Source of the DNA: Candidatus Eiseniibacteriota bacterium | GTDB taxonomy: Bacteria > Orphanbacterota > Orphanbacteria > Orphanbacterales > Orphanbacteraceae | Assembly: GCA_029262235.1 (NCBI GenBank) | Contig: JAJCZU010000010.1 | Coordinates: 1-64,000, forward strand | Length of the DNA: 64,000 bases | Direction: 5' to 3' | Shown: one piece after another, positions 8,288 to 16,831 of the stretch | Numbering within the stretch: position 1 is the stretch's first letter | Layout of the letters: every line of letters starts with the position of its first letter | Notes under the pieces: model-generated | The model's database searches: none | Seen by the model: only the letters and a program-made list of their open reading frames with translations | Told to the model about the DNA's origin: nothing | Position numbers and translations under genes: made by a program

Positions 8288-8860
8288 GCTTCTTTCGCTC
8301 CTTCCAAGAGTTTGACTATGTCTGCGACGGAGGCGACTTCGCCGTCCGCCGTTCGAATCCGATGACATGAGCCGCGCGAGACCCCCGATGTTCAGGAATC
8401 ATCAAAGCTGCCGTCCCACGCGACTCACCCTCTTATCCGGAGGGGCAGGGAGAAGGTTGCGAAGAAAGTGGGGGGACACTCGATCCGGGGTTTCTTCGCT
8501 GGTTTGCGGCGCGGGTCCTGTCGCGCCCCGGCACCCCGGCCTCGACGGGGCTCGGCCGGGGTCCCCGCCGGGCGCGCCACCCGCGCAGAAACGGGAAGAC
8601 GGGGCGGATCGTGCTGCTCCCCCCACCAGGGCGAAAGGAAGGGGGAAAGGAGGAAGAGGGGGGCTGGGGAAGAAAGGCAGAAATCACGGAGAAGACAAGG
8701 AGGGGAAAGAGGTGAGAGAGGCTGGGGGGCCCGATTTCGGGGGTTTTGCGTTTCTTCCACTATTAGGGGACTTTTTGCGCAACTTCGGGGGCGGGCGGGG
8801 GGATAAGGAAGCAACATTCACAAATTGACGATCGGTCCCGGACCGAAAGGAGCCTCAAAA
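8288..8860. other. Divergent intergenic region with hairpin element and purine-rich tract
   Basis: This 573-nt stretch separates the divergent chaperone (7673) and secreted-protein (8861) genes. It holds one copy of the hairpin repeat (8502-8592) and a G/A-rich tract (about 8625-8745). I found no convincing promoter match and no credible gene; the frames crossing it are Gly/Arg/Pro-rich composition artefacts. Confidence 0.6.
8502..8592 (+). repeat. Covarying hairpin element, copy 1
   Basis: The core starts GGGTCCTGTCGCGCC and ends GGCGCGCCACCC. The inner stem CCCCGGCC/GGCCGGGG closes a TCGACGGGGCTC loop, and the outer base pairs GCGC-GGGT/ACCC-GCGC, with a further GTTT/AAAC. Copies at 37543, 37964 and 43189 keep the framework but carry different, equally complementary stems. 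Confidence 0.85.
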
Positions 8861-10123
8861 ATGCAGATCAACATCAACAACCCGCATCTCGCCTCGTACA
8901 CGCCGGACTCGAATGCCGGCAGCAACCCGCAGGCGAAGACGAGCACGAGTAACGCTCAGGTGTCGACCTCCCACATCCGCCCGGCGGCCACGGATCGCGA
9001 CACGCAGGTCAAGACACAGATGAAAAACGCCTTTGCGGCAAAGTTCGGCAAGCTCGCCGGGAAGCCCGCGGAGTTTCATGCGTTCACGAAGAAGATCTTC
9101 GGCGCCGGCTACGATCAGACGAAAGCCGAGTCGCTTCGGAAGAAAGCGCTGGCGGGTGACTACAGCTGGCTCCCGAAAGTGGAGTTCCAGAGCCGCGAAA
9201 CGCTTCAGGGCGCGAACGGCGCGTATGCGAAGTCGAAAGACACGATCTACATCGCCGACGATCTCAAGTCGAACCCGACGCTCGCCGGCCAGACGTTCAT
9301 CGAAGAAGCCGGTCACGCGATCGACGCCCGCATCAACACGAAAGACACTCCCGGCGACGAAGGCGAAATGTTCCGCCGCGTGCTGAACGGTGAAAAGCTT
9401 TCGGAGGCCCAGATCAGCGAGATCAAGAACGAGAACGACCATCACACGATCACGGTAAACGGCGAGAAGGTCGAAACCGAGTTCTTCTTCAAGAAGATCA
9501 AGAAGGCGTTCAAGAAAGTGACAAAAGGCGTCAGCAAAGTGTTCAAGAAGGTCGTGAGCGTTCCGAAGAAGATCTTCGGAGCCGCCAAGAACGTCTTCAA
9601 GAAAGTCGCAAGCATCCCGAAGAAAATCTTCTCGAAGGTCGGCGGCATCTTCAAGAAAGTGCTTTCGTTCCCGAAAGCGATTCTGGGCGGCGTGTTCAAC
9701 ATCGCGAAGGGTGTCTTCGGCAAGGTCGGCGGAATCTTCAGCAAGGTGCTCTCGTTCCCGAAGGCGATCCTGGGCGGCGTGTTCAACATCGCGAAGGGCA
9801 TCTTCGGCAAGGTCGGCGGCATCTTCGGCAAGGTCGGCAACATCTTCAATAAAGTGCTCTCGTTCCCGAAGGCGATCTTCGGTGGTGTTGCAAACCTCGC
9901 GAAGAATCTCTTCGGCAAGGTCGGCGGGGCCTTCAAGAACGTGTTCGGTGCGGGGCTCGGGATCGCGAAGAACGTGCTCGGTTTCGCGTCTCGCTTCCTG
10001 AATCCGGTCGGCGCGATCACGCGGTCGATCGGCACGATCGCGAACGTGATCGGCTGGGGTGTGGGTCAGACGCAGAACCTCTGCAGCAGCGTCGCGGGGA
10101 TGTTCAGCGGGTTCGTGCGGTAG
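8861..10123 (+). CDS. Putative secreted toxin/effector: degenerate metalloprotease-like domain plus amphipathic Lys-rich repeats
   Basis: The product is 420 residues, with start ATG at 8861 behind AAGGAG. Residues 1-45 are polar and Ser/Thr/Asn rich without an export signal, as in many type III substrates. Residues 50-205 contain FIEEAGHAIDARIN followed by DTPGDEGEMF and a NENDHHTITVNG tail. The ExxGH-x2-D core resembles an HExxH zinc motif whose first His is Glu (148). I associate this block with a domain in secreted cyanobacterial-type proteins, from memory only. Residues 211-360 are about six Lys-rich amphipathic repeats of the type KKVLSFPKAILGGVFNIAKG; the remainder is hydrophobic. The whole tail suggests membrane insertion. 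It diverges from a SycD-like chaperone gene and has its own terminator. The effector role is inference. Confidence 0.75.
   Translation: MQININNPHLASYTPDSNAGSNPQAKTSTSNAQVSTSHIRPAATDRDTQVKTQMKNAFAAKFGKLAGKPAEFHAFTKKIFGAGYDQTKAESLRKKALAGDYSWLPKVEFQSRETLQGANGAYAKSKDTIYIADDLKSNPTLAGQTFIEEAGHAIDARINTKDTPGDEGEMFRRVLNGEKLSEAQISEIKNENDHHTITVNGEKVETEFFFKKIKKAFKKVTKGVSKVFKKVVSVPKKIFGAAKNVFKKVASIPKKIFSKVGGIFKKVLSFPKAILGGVFNIAKGVFGKVGGIFSKVLSFPKAILGGVFNIAKGIFGKVGGIFGKVGNIFNKVLSFPKAIFGGVANLAKNLFGKVGGAFKNVFGAGLGIAKNVLGFASRFLNPVGAITRSIGTIANVIGWGVGQTQNLCSSVAGMFSGFVR
9491..9940 (+). repeat. Internal coding repeats of the putative effector
   Basis: The region encodes successive K-V-x-S-F/I/V-P-K-x-I-F/L units. 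Two central units (residues about 265-293 and 294-322) are nearly identical over 87 nt, including the shared stretch GGGCGGCGTGTTCAACATCG, pointing to recent tandem duplication. Confidence 0.85.
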
Positions 10124-10154
10124 GGCGCGGAGAGCGAATCACTTCAAAACGATA

Positions 10155-10187
10155 CGGGCCGGGGCATGTGCTCCGGCCCGTTTTTTT
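10155..10187 (+). terminator. Terminator of the 8861 gene
   Basis: An 8-bp CGGGCCGG/CCGGCCCG stem is followed by seven T, 32 nt past the stop codon at 10123. It is a textbook intrinsic terminator. Confidence 0.92.
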
Positions 10188-10268
10188 GTGTTCGTAAAGG
10201 GCGCGCCGGGAAGACTCGCGCTTCGCGCCGCGCGCTGCAGGCTGGCTGCAGGCTTGACTGCGCGGTCT

Positions 10269-11348
10269 CTAGCGGAACAGCTCTTTCACGTCGGTCCAGC
10301 TCGCCTCTTCTGTCGCCGTTGTGCCGCCGCATCCCACATCCAGTGCTCCGACGAGACCGCACGCGGCGCCGTCGGGATGGTTACCGGGAGCGCACGGAGA
10401 ATTCGCGGCCAGTTCGAAGTCCTTGAGGATCATGTCGCAGAAAAGCGGGTCTTCCGAGAAGTTGTCGTTGATGTTCGCGAAGGGCGCGGTTCCGCCCGTC
10501 CAGTCCAGAGAGGTGGCTCCGTCGTGGTTGCCGAACATGTCCGAGCACGCGATATCCATACCCCCGCCGGAAATGATCACAGCCGCCCTTCCCGAGTTGA
10601 ATGCGAACAGCGTGTTCTCGACCGTTATGAACCCGTCGACGCTTCCGAGCGCAAGGGGATCGCCGCCGATCGGGTTATTCTCTACAAACGTGCACCCCCT
10701 CACGGTGAGGGGAAAGTCCTCGACGACAACAGGCAAACCGTTCCCTGCCGATACGACGCATCCTTCGAGCACGAGTTCCGTAATCCCGTTGAATGCCCAG
10801 ATCGCCGATCCGGAAAAGTTCGATTCGTTGGATTCAAATACACAATCGTAAAAACGTCCCGTTCCGGAAGCGCTCGAATGAAAGTAGGCTCCGCCACCCG
10901 CGCTGGCCTGGCAGTTCGAAATCCAGCAGTTCCTTGCGGTGAAGTTGCCCGAGTTCACCTCGATGCCGCCTCCCCACACATCGCGCGCCTTGTCGATCGT
11001 GAGACCTTCGATCAGACAGTTCGATGCGTTGATCTTGAAGCCCGGGGTGAGCAGCAGATCGATGCGCGTTACGTCAGGTCCGTTCACGGAGCGAAACGTA
11101 AGCGTGTGGTTCACGACGAAGATCTGATTGCCGACGCCGGAATAGAACCCGTCGTTCAACAGGATCGTATCGCCGGGCGCGGAAGAATCGATCGCCGCCT
11201 GAAGATGCGGCGCGTCACCCGACCCGTCGTCTTCCATGAACCACGTGGTGGCGCCGGCGCCTGAAGAAAGTGAAAGGAAAAGCAGAAGAACCAGAGTAAG
11301 GATCGAAGTCGGGGTCAGGATCGAGATCGAGATCGAGAGGTTCTTCAT
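10269..11348 (-). CDS. Secreted right-handed beta-helix protein without a C-terminal sorting domain
   Basis: The 359-residue product has a signal peptide at 1-33 (Ile/Leu rich, ending GAGA). The mature part begins TTWFMEDDGSGDAPHLQAAI, the opening shared with the proteins at 12372 and 58095. It is followed by parallel beta-helix coils (about 90-270; GGGIEVNSGNF, ARNCWISNCQ) and the conserved exit NDNFSEDPLFCD...FELAANSPCAPG. Unlike its two relatives it stops right after the Cys-containing tail and lacks the FlgD-like sorting domain. I chose ATG at 11348 with GAGGAG upstream. Ligand or substrate is unknown; such folds often bind or cleave polysaccharide. Confidence 0.8.
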   Translation of the reverse strand: MKNLSISISILTPTSILTLVLLLFLSLSSGAGATTWFMEDDGSGDAPHLQAAIDSSAPGDTILLNDGFYSGVGNQIFVVNHTLTFRSVNGPDVTRIDLLLTPGFKINASNCLIEGLTIDKARDVWGGGIEVNSGNFTARNCWISNCQASAGGGAYFHSSASGTGRFYDCVFESNESNFSGSAIWAFNGITELVLEGCVVSAGNGLPVVVEDFPLTVRGCTFVENNPIGGDPLALGSVDGFITVENTLFAFNSGRAAVIISGGGMDIACSDMFGNHDGATSLDWTGGTAPFANINDNFSEDPLFCDMILKDFELAANSPCAPGNHPDGAACGLVGALDVGCGGTTATEEASWTDVKELFR

Positions 11349-11429
11349 GATGGACTCCTCTGTATGCTTGCCTGGCTGATTCCCTTGAGGACTCATTTAA
11401 TTGTAGCACAGTTGTGAGATACTGATTTC

Positions 11430-12278
11430 ATGCAGGTCACGGAAACCACGATAAAGGGCGTTTTGACCCGCACGAGCGGCTATCTGCGGGATGTAACGTC
11501 CCATTCACTGCAGCCGTATCGAGGCTGCGGCTTCGGCAACGCGCTCTGCGGAGAATACTGCTACGTGCGGCACAATGCGTATGTCACGCGCGGAAGACCG
11601 TGGGGTTCGTTTCTCGAAGTACGTACGAACGCAGCGGAGAGCTACGTGAGAACCGTAGCGCGGGAACGAAAATGGGCGGAGCGGGAACGCGGCGCGTTTC
11701 GTGTCTTTCTGTCGAGCGCGACCGATCCGTTCGTCCCGCAGGAGAAGAAGTACGGCGTAACGGAGTCCGTCCTGCAGGCCATGATCACCGAGCCGCCCGA
11801 CGAGCTCATCGTGCAGACACATTCGGCGACAGTTGCGGATTACTCGGACCTGTTGCAGGAACTGAAGGCGTGCGCGCGCATTCACATAACGATCGAAAGC
11901 GATCGCGATCGGTTACCCGGGCTGCCCGCTCCGGCAAGCAGCGTGGCCGCCCGCTTCGAAGCCGCGAGCCGTCTGCGCGCCGCCGGGCTGCGTGTCGTGA
12001 TCACCGTTTCGCCATTGCTTCCGATCGAACATCCGCGCGCGTTCTTCGCCCGCTGCAACGAGTGCGCCGACGCCGTGATCGTCGATCATTTCATCGGCGG
12101 CGACGGAAGCGCGAACGGTTCCCGCACACGGCGTACACCACTACCGGAAGCGATGGAGGCGGTACAGGCGGGCACGGCAGAACTTGCGTACCGCGAGCGC
12201 ATGATCGCGATCGCGCGGGAGATCATGCCGGGGTGTGTGGGCGTCGGAGCGCGCGGATTCGCGGGCACGTTCGAGTGA
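11430..12278 (+). CDS. SPL-type radical SAM protein (photolyase-like)
   Basis: The 282-residue radical S-adenosylmethionine enzyme resembles the spore-photoproduct-lyase family found widely in non-spore formers. Its cluster motif is C33-x6-C40-x3-C44 (GCGFGNALCGEYCYV) instead of the common C-x3-C-x2-C. The order of segments still fits a radical SAM barrel: FLSSATDPFVPQE, LIVQTHSATVADY, IHITIESD, VVITVSPLLP and VIVDHFIGG. The reaction is unknown. The start is ATG at 11430 and the gene is followed by a strong terminator. It is divergent from the beta-helix gene at 10269. Confidence 0.82.
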   Translation: MQVTETTIKGVLTRTSGYLRDVTSHSLQPYRGCGFGNALCGEYCYVRHNAYVTRGRPWGSFLEVRTNAAESYVRTVARERKWAERERGAFRVFLSSATDPFVPQEKKYGVTESVLQAMITEPPDELIVQTHSATVADYSDLLQELKACARIHITIESDRDRLPGLPAPASSVAARFEAASRLRAAGLRVVITVSPLLPIEHPRAFFARCNECADAVIVDHFIGGDGSANGSRTRRTPLPEAMEAVQAGTAELAYRERMIAIAREIMPGCVGVGARGFAGTFE

Positions 12279-12286
12279 ACCGCGCC

Positions 12287-12323
12287 GCCCGCGCCTCGTC
12301 TTATTGGCGCGGGCTTCACTTTT
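12287..12323 (+). terminator. Terminator of the radical SAM gene
   Basis: A perfect 9-bp GCCCGCGCC/GGCGCGGGC stem with a 10-nt loop is followed by TTCACTTTT. It begins 9 nt after the stop codon at 12278. Confidence 0.88.
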
Positions 12324-12371
12324 CCCACAGGTAAAACGCGCAACAAGGAGCCGACAGAAGCCGTCCCGGCT

Positions 12372-13673
12372 CTAGTGCATCAGCACGATTCGTCTGGTTT
12401 CGCTCGCGTTCATCGTTTCGACGCGCAGGAAGTAGACGCCCGCGTGCAGTCTGCGACCGGCCGCGTCCCGTCCGTCCCAGTCGATCGATCCGATCGAAGC
12501 CGAAAGTGACATTTCGCGCACCGCGCGACCGGCAAGGTCGTAGACGGTCAGCGTGCCGCCGCTCGCAAGCGGGCGCGCCAGGAACACCGTGGTCTCTTCG
12601 CCGAACGGATTCGGGGCGACCTGGAAGAGGGAAGCGAACGCGTGGGCCTGGTCGGCTGCGTCACCATCGGTCGCATTCTCACCGGCAACCGGGCGTCCGT
12701 CCGCAACGCCGGTCGAGATCACCGCGCACCCCTCGCCACCAGAGCCCACCAGGCCGCATCCGGGCGCGTCGATACAGGGCGAGCCTGAACGCAGGCTGAA
12801 GTCGCCATTCGCGGCATCGCAGAATTTCGGGTCGAGCGAGAAGTTCCCGTTCACCGTATCGAGCCCGGCGATGTCGTCGATCCAGTCGCCCGGGCTGTTC
12901 CTGTATATGTTCGTGCACGAGATGTTGAGAGTTCCCCCTGTGCTGATGACGGGATCCTTACCGGTACCGCCTGCGAGAAGGCAGTTCTCGACTTCAAGCG
13001 TGCCACCATAGTGGGTCAGGTGACTCGCGACCCCGGCAACAGAAGAGGAGTTGTCATGGAAAGTCGTGTTCCGAAACGTCATGATGCCCTCGAAGAGGCT
13101 AGCCGCACCCACCGTATTGCGCGCGAAGATACAGTCTTCCGCTAAAATCGTGCTCGCATCGAACGACTGTATGACCGTCTGTCCGGACCCACCATAGCAC
13201 TCATAAAACTCGCAGGAGTAAACCTCTCCTCCCGCCTCAAAGAAACCGATCGCGCCTCCATGACCCGTGCAATTGACAAAACGGCAGTCGCGGATAACGC
13301 TGCCCGGTTTGTTGATCTCGATGGCCCCACCAATGAGGTTCGACCCTCTCGCAAGCGTCAAACCCTCAATCGCAATCGAGGACGCATTCAAAGTGAAACC
13401 CCTGTTGAGCGCGAGATCCACGGTCGTGAAGTCTCGCCCGTTCACCGACCGAACCGTAAGCCCGCTCAGCGAATTCGGCACGATCAGGAACCGGTTCCCC
13501 ATGCCCGTGAACACGCCGTCGTTCAGCAGAATCGTGTCGCCCGGCGCCGCCGAATCGATCGCGGCTTGAATGTGCGGCGCGTCCCCGGATCCGTCGGCTT
13601 CCAGGAACCAGGTGGCGGCTTCTGCTGTAATCGTGGTAACAAAGAGAGAGAGAAGAGCTAGAATCAAACGCAT
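12372..13673 (-). CDS. Secreted right-handed beta-helix protein with FlgD-like C-terminal sorting domain
   Basis: The product is 433 residues. A signal peptide (1-19, ending EA|A) precedes ATWFLEADGSGDAPHIQAAI, the signature start of this local family. Beta-helix coils follow (about 55-290), then the NGNFSLDPKFCD...SPCIDAPGCG tail, a linker, and from about 349 a FlgD/Ig-like sandwich (VAPNPFGEETTV; TVYDLAGRAVREM; DWDGRDAAGRRLHAGVYFLRVE; RRIVLMH). Domains of this kind act as C-terminal sorting signals for type IX secretion or surface anchoring in FCB-group bacteria. Start ATG at 13673. Paralogous to 10269 and 58095. Confidence 0.88.
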   Translation of the reverse strand: MRLILALLSLFVTTITAEAATWFLEADGSGDAPHIQAAIDSAAPGDTILLNDGVFTGMGNRFLIVPNSLSGLTVRSVNGRDFTTVDLALNRGFTLNASSIAIEGLTLARGSNLIGGAIEINKPGSVIRDCRFVNCTGHGGAIGFFEAGGEVYSCEFYECYGGSGQTVIQSFDASTILAEDCIFARNTVGAASLFEGIMTFRNTTFHDNSSSVAGVASHLTHYGGTLEVENCLLAGGTGKDPVISTGGTLNISCTNIYRNSPGDWIDDIAGLDTVNGNFSLDPKFCDAANGDFSLRSGSPCIDAPGCGLVGSGGEGCAVISTGVADGRPVAGENATDGDAADQAHAFASLFQVAPNPFGEETTVFLARPLASGGTLTVYDLAGRAVREMSLSASIGSIDWDGRDAAGRRLHAGVYFLRVETMNASETRRIVLMH

Positions 13674-13807
13674 GGCGGAGCCTCCGAAGATGTGGAAACA
13701 CGAGCTTCGTTTAACCGTGGAGGGTTAGCCTGATCATACCATATGCTCCCGCACAGCAATCGCACGGATGCCGATAAGCCGGGGAAACCCCTGAAAGAGT
13801 GAACTAT

Positions 13808-14251
13808 ATGGACTTCATCAAGAATCTGCTCGGTATCGAAAGTGGGAATACAAAGCCCGCGAAGCCGAACCTCGAGATCGCGACGGCCGCGCTTTTTCTC
13901 GAAATGGCAACGATCGACGATGAGTTCGACGAGGCCGAACGCACCCGGATTACAACGCACTTGACGCATCTGCACGGCGTGACCGAGAGCAAGGCCCGGG
14001 AAATTCTCGACGTGGCGCAGAAAGAGCGTGAGGGTGCCGTCGACATCTGGTCTTTCACGTCGGTGATCAACGCGCACTACGACGAGGCCGAGAGAGTGCA
14101 TATGATGGAGATGGTGTGGGAGGTCGTGTTTGCCGACGGCAAGCTCGACGCGCACGAAGACTACCTCGTCCGCAAGATCGCAACGCTTCTGCGCCTGAAC
14201 CATCGCCAGATGATCGACGCGAAAATGCGCGTGAAAAAGAAACTCGAGTAA
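13808..14251 (+). CDS. TerB-like helical protein
   Basis: The 147-residue all-helical product matches the TerB/DUF533 family. An N-terminal amphipathic stretch (MDFIKNLLGIES) is followed by IATAALFLEMATIDDEFDEAERTRI and a second half with MVWEVVFADGKLDAHEDYLVRKIATLLRL. These contain the paired acidic D-x-E/D motifs (residues about 38-45 and 114-121) that define TerB modules. Despite the name, most such proteins are uncharacterised and may bind metal at the acidic motifs. I chose ATG at 13808 over GTG at 13799 because it lies better from GAAAGAG. It is divergent from the beta-helix gene at 12372. Confidence 0.8.
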   Translation: MDFIKNLLGIESGNTKPAKPNLEIATAALFLEMATIDDEFDEAERTRITTHLTHLHGVTESKAREILDVAQKEREGAVDIWSFTSVINAHYDEAERVHMMEMVWEVVFADGKLDAHEDYLVRKIATLLRLNHRQMIDAKMRVKKKLE

Positions 14252-14536
14252 CCCGAACGACTCCGCTCTTCTCTTCCCGCCTCCCCTCTTCCCTCATCCC
14301 AGTCCGATTGGTCCTCGCCTGTTGGCGGGGGGTGTGCGCGGCGAGCGAGACCAACTTGAGCCGGCCGCCTTCGGCGCACCGGCATTACCTCGACTTCCCG
14401 CAACAGATGTCACCACACGCTCCACCCACCACCTCCATCATCAAAGGCGGTCGGCCAGGGATCGCGAAGCCGCGTACACTCCCCGCCGAAACAGGCAAAG
14501 GCCGAACCGGCGCCCACCCGCCTCTCCTTTCTCCCC

Positions 14537-15865
14537 TTATTCCACTGAAAACAGAAACCCCAGCGTATCGTCCAGATCTCCCCTCCAGAGTCCCCAGCTG
14601 TGCCCTTCGGGGCGCTCGACCACGCGACAGCTGGCACCCCTTTCCGCGAGAATGGCTGCCAGTCGTCGCTGCGCGCTCAAGAGGTCACCTTCGTTCGCAT
14701 TCCCTGAGACAGAGCGCTCGTATGTTCCCACGGTAAGCGCGAAACGATGCGGAAGTGACGGCGCGCTCTTCGCGAGCGTCAGCACCTCCCCGCCCGCAAA
14801 CGTGAACGCGCCGGAATGCGCGCCGACGAGGCCGAATACGTCAGGGCGCGCGACGCCGGCGTACACCGACGAAAGTCCGCCCATCGAGACCCCCAGAATC
14901 GCCGTGCGCCCGGCGCCGGGATCGGTTCGGTACTCCCACTGCATGAACGGAACGAGTTCATCGGTCAGAAACGCGAGGTACTTCTCGTTCGGCACGTATT
15001 CAGTTGATCGATCCGCGGGGTCGATGAAGACGGCGACGAGGGGCGGAATCGTGCCGCGCGCGATCATCCGATCGAGCAGTTCCGGGGTGTCGATCAGGCG
15101 CAGATAATCGCCGCCGTCGTTCAGGTAGAGGGACGGCAACGGTTTCTGCAGCTCCATTTTCCAGCCGTGGGGGGTGTAGACCGCAAACCGTCGGTTCTCA
15201 TCGAGCACTTCGCTCCAGATCGTGTGCTCGTGCAGCTTCCCGGCCGGCGCGGCGCCCCCGATCCGGTCGAAGCGCGGGTCGAGAAACCAGGGGGCTTCGT
15301 AGCCGGGCATGCGAAGCTCGGAGTTCGGGCCGAAGCCGCCGAGCATCGTGCGCGGATTGCGCGGGTCGACGATCCATCGGCTGCCATCGATCACGAGCTT
15401 GTAGTCGAGGCGCGCCGCGGGCTCGAAATTCACGCGCGCGTGCCAGAGATTCGTGCCGGCCAGCCGCTTCATCTTGATGCTGCGATCGGGGTTCCAGCTG
15501 TTCATGTCACCCGAGAGCACGACCCGGTCGGCCTCGCCGCGATAGAGGAAGAGCGCCGTCGAATCCCGGTAGACCGGAACGGCTTCGAGATTGCCCCAGA
15601 GGCGGTCGAGCGCGGCGGCCCTCTCCTCGCCGCTCAGCGAGCCGGCGTGGGTGAGAAAACGATCCCATACGGCGAGCGACCCGACGGCTTCGCCTTCGAG
15701 CCCCGCGTACGGATCGGCCGCGTCGAAGCCCCCGTTGCGCGCCGTGTCTCCGCCACATCCCAGAATCCCGATCACGAGCGCCAGCAGAGCCGCCCGCGCT
15801 CCCCGCGCTCCCGGCGCCCCCAGCCCTCCGAACGCCCCGTTTCCCCTGAATCGTACTCGTTTCAA
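14537..15865 (-). CDS. Esterase lipoprotein (enterochelin-esterase/EstD family) with N-terminal carbohydrate-binding-like domain
   Basis: The product is 442 residues. The leader ends VIGILGC, with lipid-attachment Cys37. Residues about 95-190 form a CBM48/glycogen-binding-like Ig fold (VVLSGDMNSWNPDRSIKMKRL; LDYKLVIDG). Residues about 215-442 are an alpha/beta-hydrolase of the putative-esterase (Fes) family, with nucleophile Ser327 in GVSMGG and His422 in EGHSWGLW. The Asp/Glu is probably in VGTYE (E383). It would hydrolyse an ester at the cell surface; the substrate is unknown. The preceding 14252-14536 gap shows a pyrimidine-rich strand and no gene. Confidence 0.85.
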   Translation of the reverse strand: MKRVRFRGNGAFGGLGAPGARGARAALLALVIGILGCGGDTARNGGFDAADPYAGLEGEAVGSLAVWDRFLTHAGSLSGEERAAALDRLWGNLEAVPVYRDSTALFLYRGEADRVVLSGDMNSWNPDRSIKMKRLAGTNLWHARVNFEPAARLDYKLVIDGSRWIVDPRNPRTMLGGFGPNSELRMPGYEAPWFLDPRFDRIGGAAPAGKLHEHTIWSEVLDENRRFAVYTPHGWKMELQKPLPSLYLNDGGDYLRLIDTPELLDRMIARGTIPPLVAVFIDPADRSTEYVPNEKYLAFLTDELVPFMQWEYRTDPGAGRTAILGVSMGGLSSVYAGVARPDVFGLVGAHSGAFTFAGGEVLTLAKSAPSLPHRFALTVGTYERSVSGNANEGDLLSAQRRLAAILAERGASCRVVERPEGHSWGLWRGDLDDTLGFLFSVE

Positions 15866-15927
15866 AACCGCTCCTCTTGTTCGTGCGCGCTGCGAAGTCT
15901 ACACTCTATAAGAACGAGGAGGTCCGC

Positions 15928-16311
15928 ATGCTCCGCAGTCTCACCGCGATCCTGTCAGGCTACATCCTGATCAACGTTTTGAGCAATCTGCTGAGGCTGA
16001 CAATTTTTAGGAGCGTCGCGATCGGAACCGGCGTCGCGGTCGGCCAGATCGTCATCATTTTCGGCTGCGCATTTCTCGGCGGTTTCGCCACGGCCGCGAT
16101 CGCGCAGGTGCGCATGCGCCGCCATATCGCCCTCCTCGCCGCATTGTACGGATTGATGGCCACCCTTTCCGGGTACACGTCGGCCGAAATGGCGCCGATC
16201 TGGTACAGCGTGGCCGTCGTGATTTCGGGGCTCGCGGGCATCGCGCTCGGTGGCCGCTATCGCATGAACTTGAGGGAACGCAATGAAATTGAGACGACTC
16301 CTCTCGGGTGA
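15928..16311 (+). CDS. Small four-helix membrane protein
   Basis: The 127-residue product has four hydrophobic segments (about 5-22, 34-55, 64-82 and 90-108) and a basic/acidic cytoplasmic tail. No named family is recognised. Start ATG at 15928 is preceded by a strong GAGGAGG at 15915-15921. The stop overlaps the next gene (16283) by 29 nt, so the two are translationally coupled and form the head of an apparent operon continuing through 17256 and possibly to 19841. Confidence 0.75.
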   Translation: MLRSLTAILSGYILINVLSNLLRLTIFRSVAIGTGVAVGQIVIIFGCAFLGGFATAAIAQVRMRRHIALLAALYGLMATLSGYTSAEMAPIWYSVAVVISGLAGIALGGRYRMNLRERNEIETTPLG

Positions 16312-16831
16312 GACCGTTCGCCTGAACGCACTCACGAAAGACGACATCGAACGCATGCTCGGGTGGGAGGAGCACAGCGACTTCAAGCGCCTCGGAAGCT
16401 CGAACCCGGCCGCGCCGTGGTCGCACGGGCGCACCGAAAAATGGCTCGAAGAACTGGACGACTCGTCGGACGAATACTACTTCGCGATTCGCGCCGTGCG
16501 CGACAGCGTGCTCGTGGGCGTGATCTCGATCGACAACATCGAATGGACGCACGGCACGGCACAGCTCGGCATCGGGATCGGCGAAGCCCGCGACTGGGGG
16601 AAGGGCTACGGGAAAGAGGCGTGCAAGCTCGCCCTCGATTTCGCGTTTCATGAGCTGAACCTGCACCGGATCGGCCTCGGCGTGTTCGCATACAACGACC
16701 GGGCCATCAAGCTCTATGAAAGCCTCGGTTTCACGCGCGAAGGGGTCGAGCGCGAGTCGATCTATCGTGACGGGGAACGCCACGACCAGTACCTGTACGC
16801 GATCCTGCGGCCCGACTGGCCGGGGCAATGA
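16283..16831 (+). CDS. GNAT acetyltransferase (RimJ/RimL type)
   Basis: The 182 residues use acetyl-CoA to acylate an amino group. Family marks are the N-terminal VRLNALTKDDIERML and GVISIDNIEW (strand 3-4). The acetyl-CoA loop is GEARDWGKGYGKEACKLALDFAF, followed by NLHRIGLGVFAYNDRAIKLYESLGF, the conserved motif B of RimJ/RimL proteins. The target (ribosomal protein, antibiotic or metabolite) cannot be read from sequence. It overlaps the upstream membrane-protein gene by 29 nt and the next gene by 4 nt (ATGA). Confidence 0.9.
   Translation: MKLRRLLSGETVRLNALTKDDIERMLGWEEHSDFKRLGSSNPAAPWSHGRTEKWLEELDDSSDEYYFAIRAVRDSVLVGVISIDNIEWTHGTAQLGIGIGEARDWGKGYGKEACKLALDFAFHELNLHRIGLGVFAYNDRAIKLYESLGFTREGVERESIYRDGERHDQYLYAILRPDWPGQ

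Noticed and set aside
8288-8824. Small genes in the divergent intergenic region
   Set aside because: Frames are Gly/Arg/Pro-rich, lack RBS and cross a structured repeat and a purine tract.
8861-10123. Active HExxH metalloprotease
   Set aside because: The first zinc-ligand His is Glu148 (EEAGH), so catalytic zinc binding cannot be assumed.
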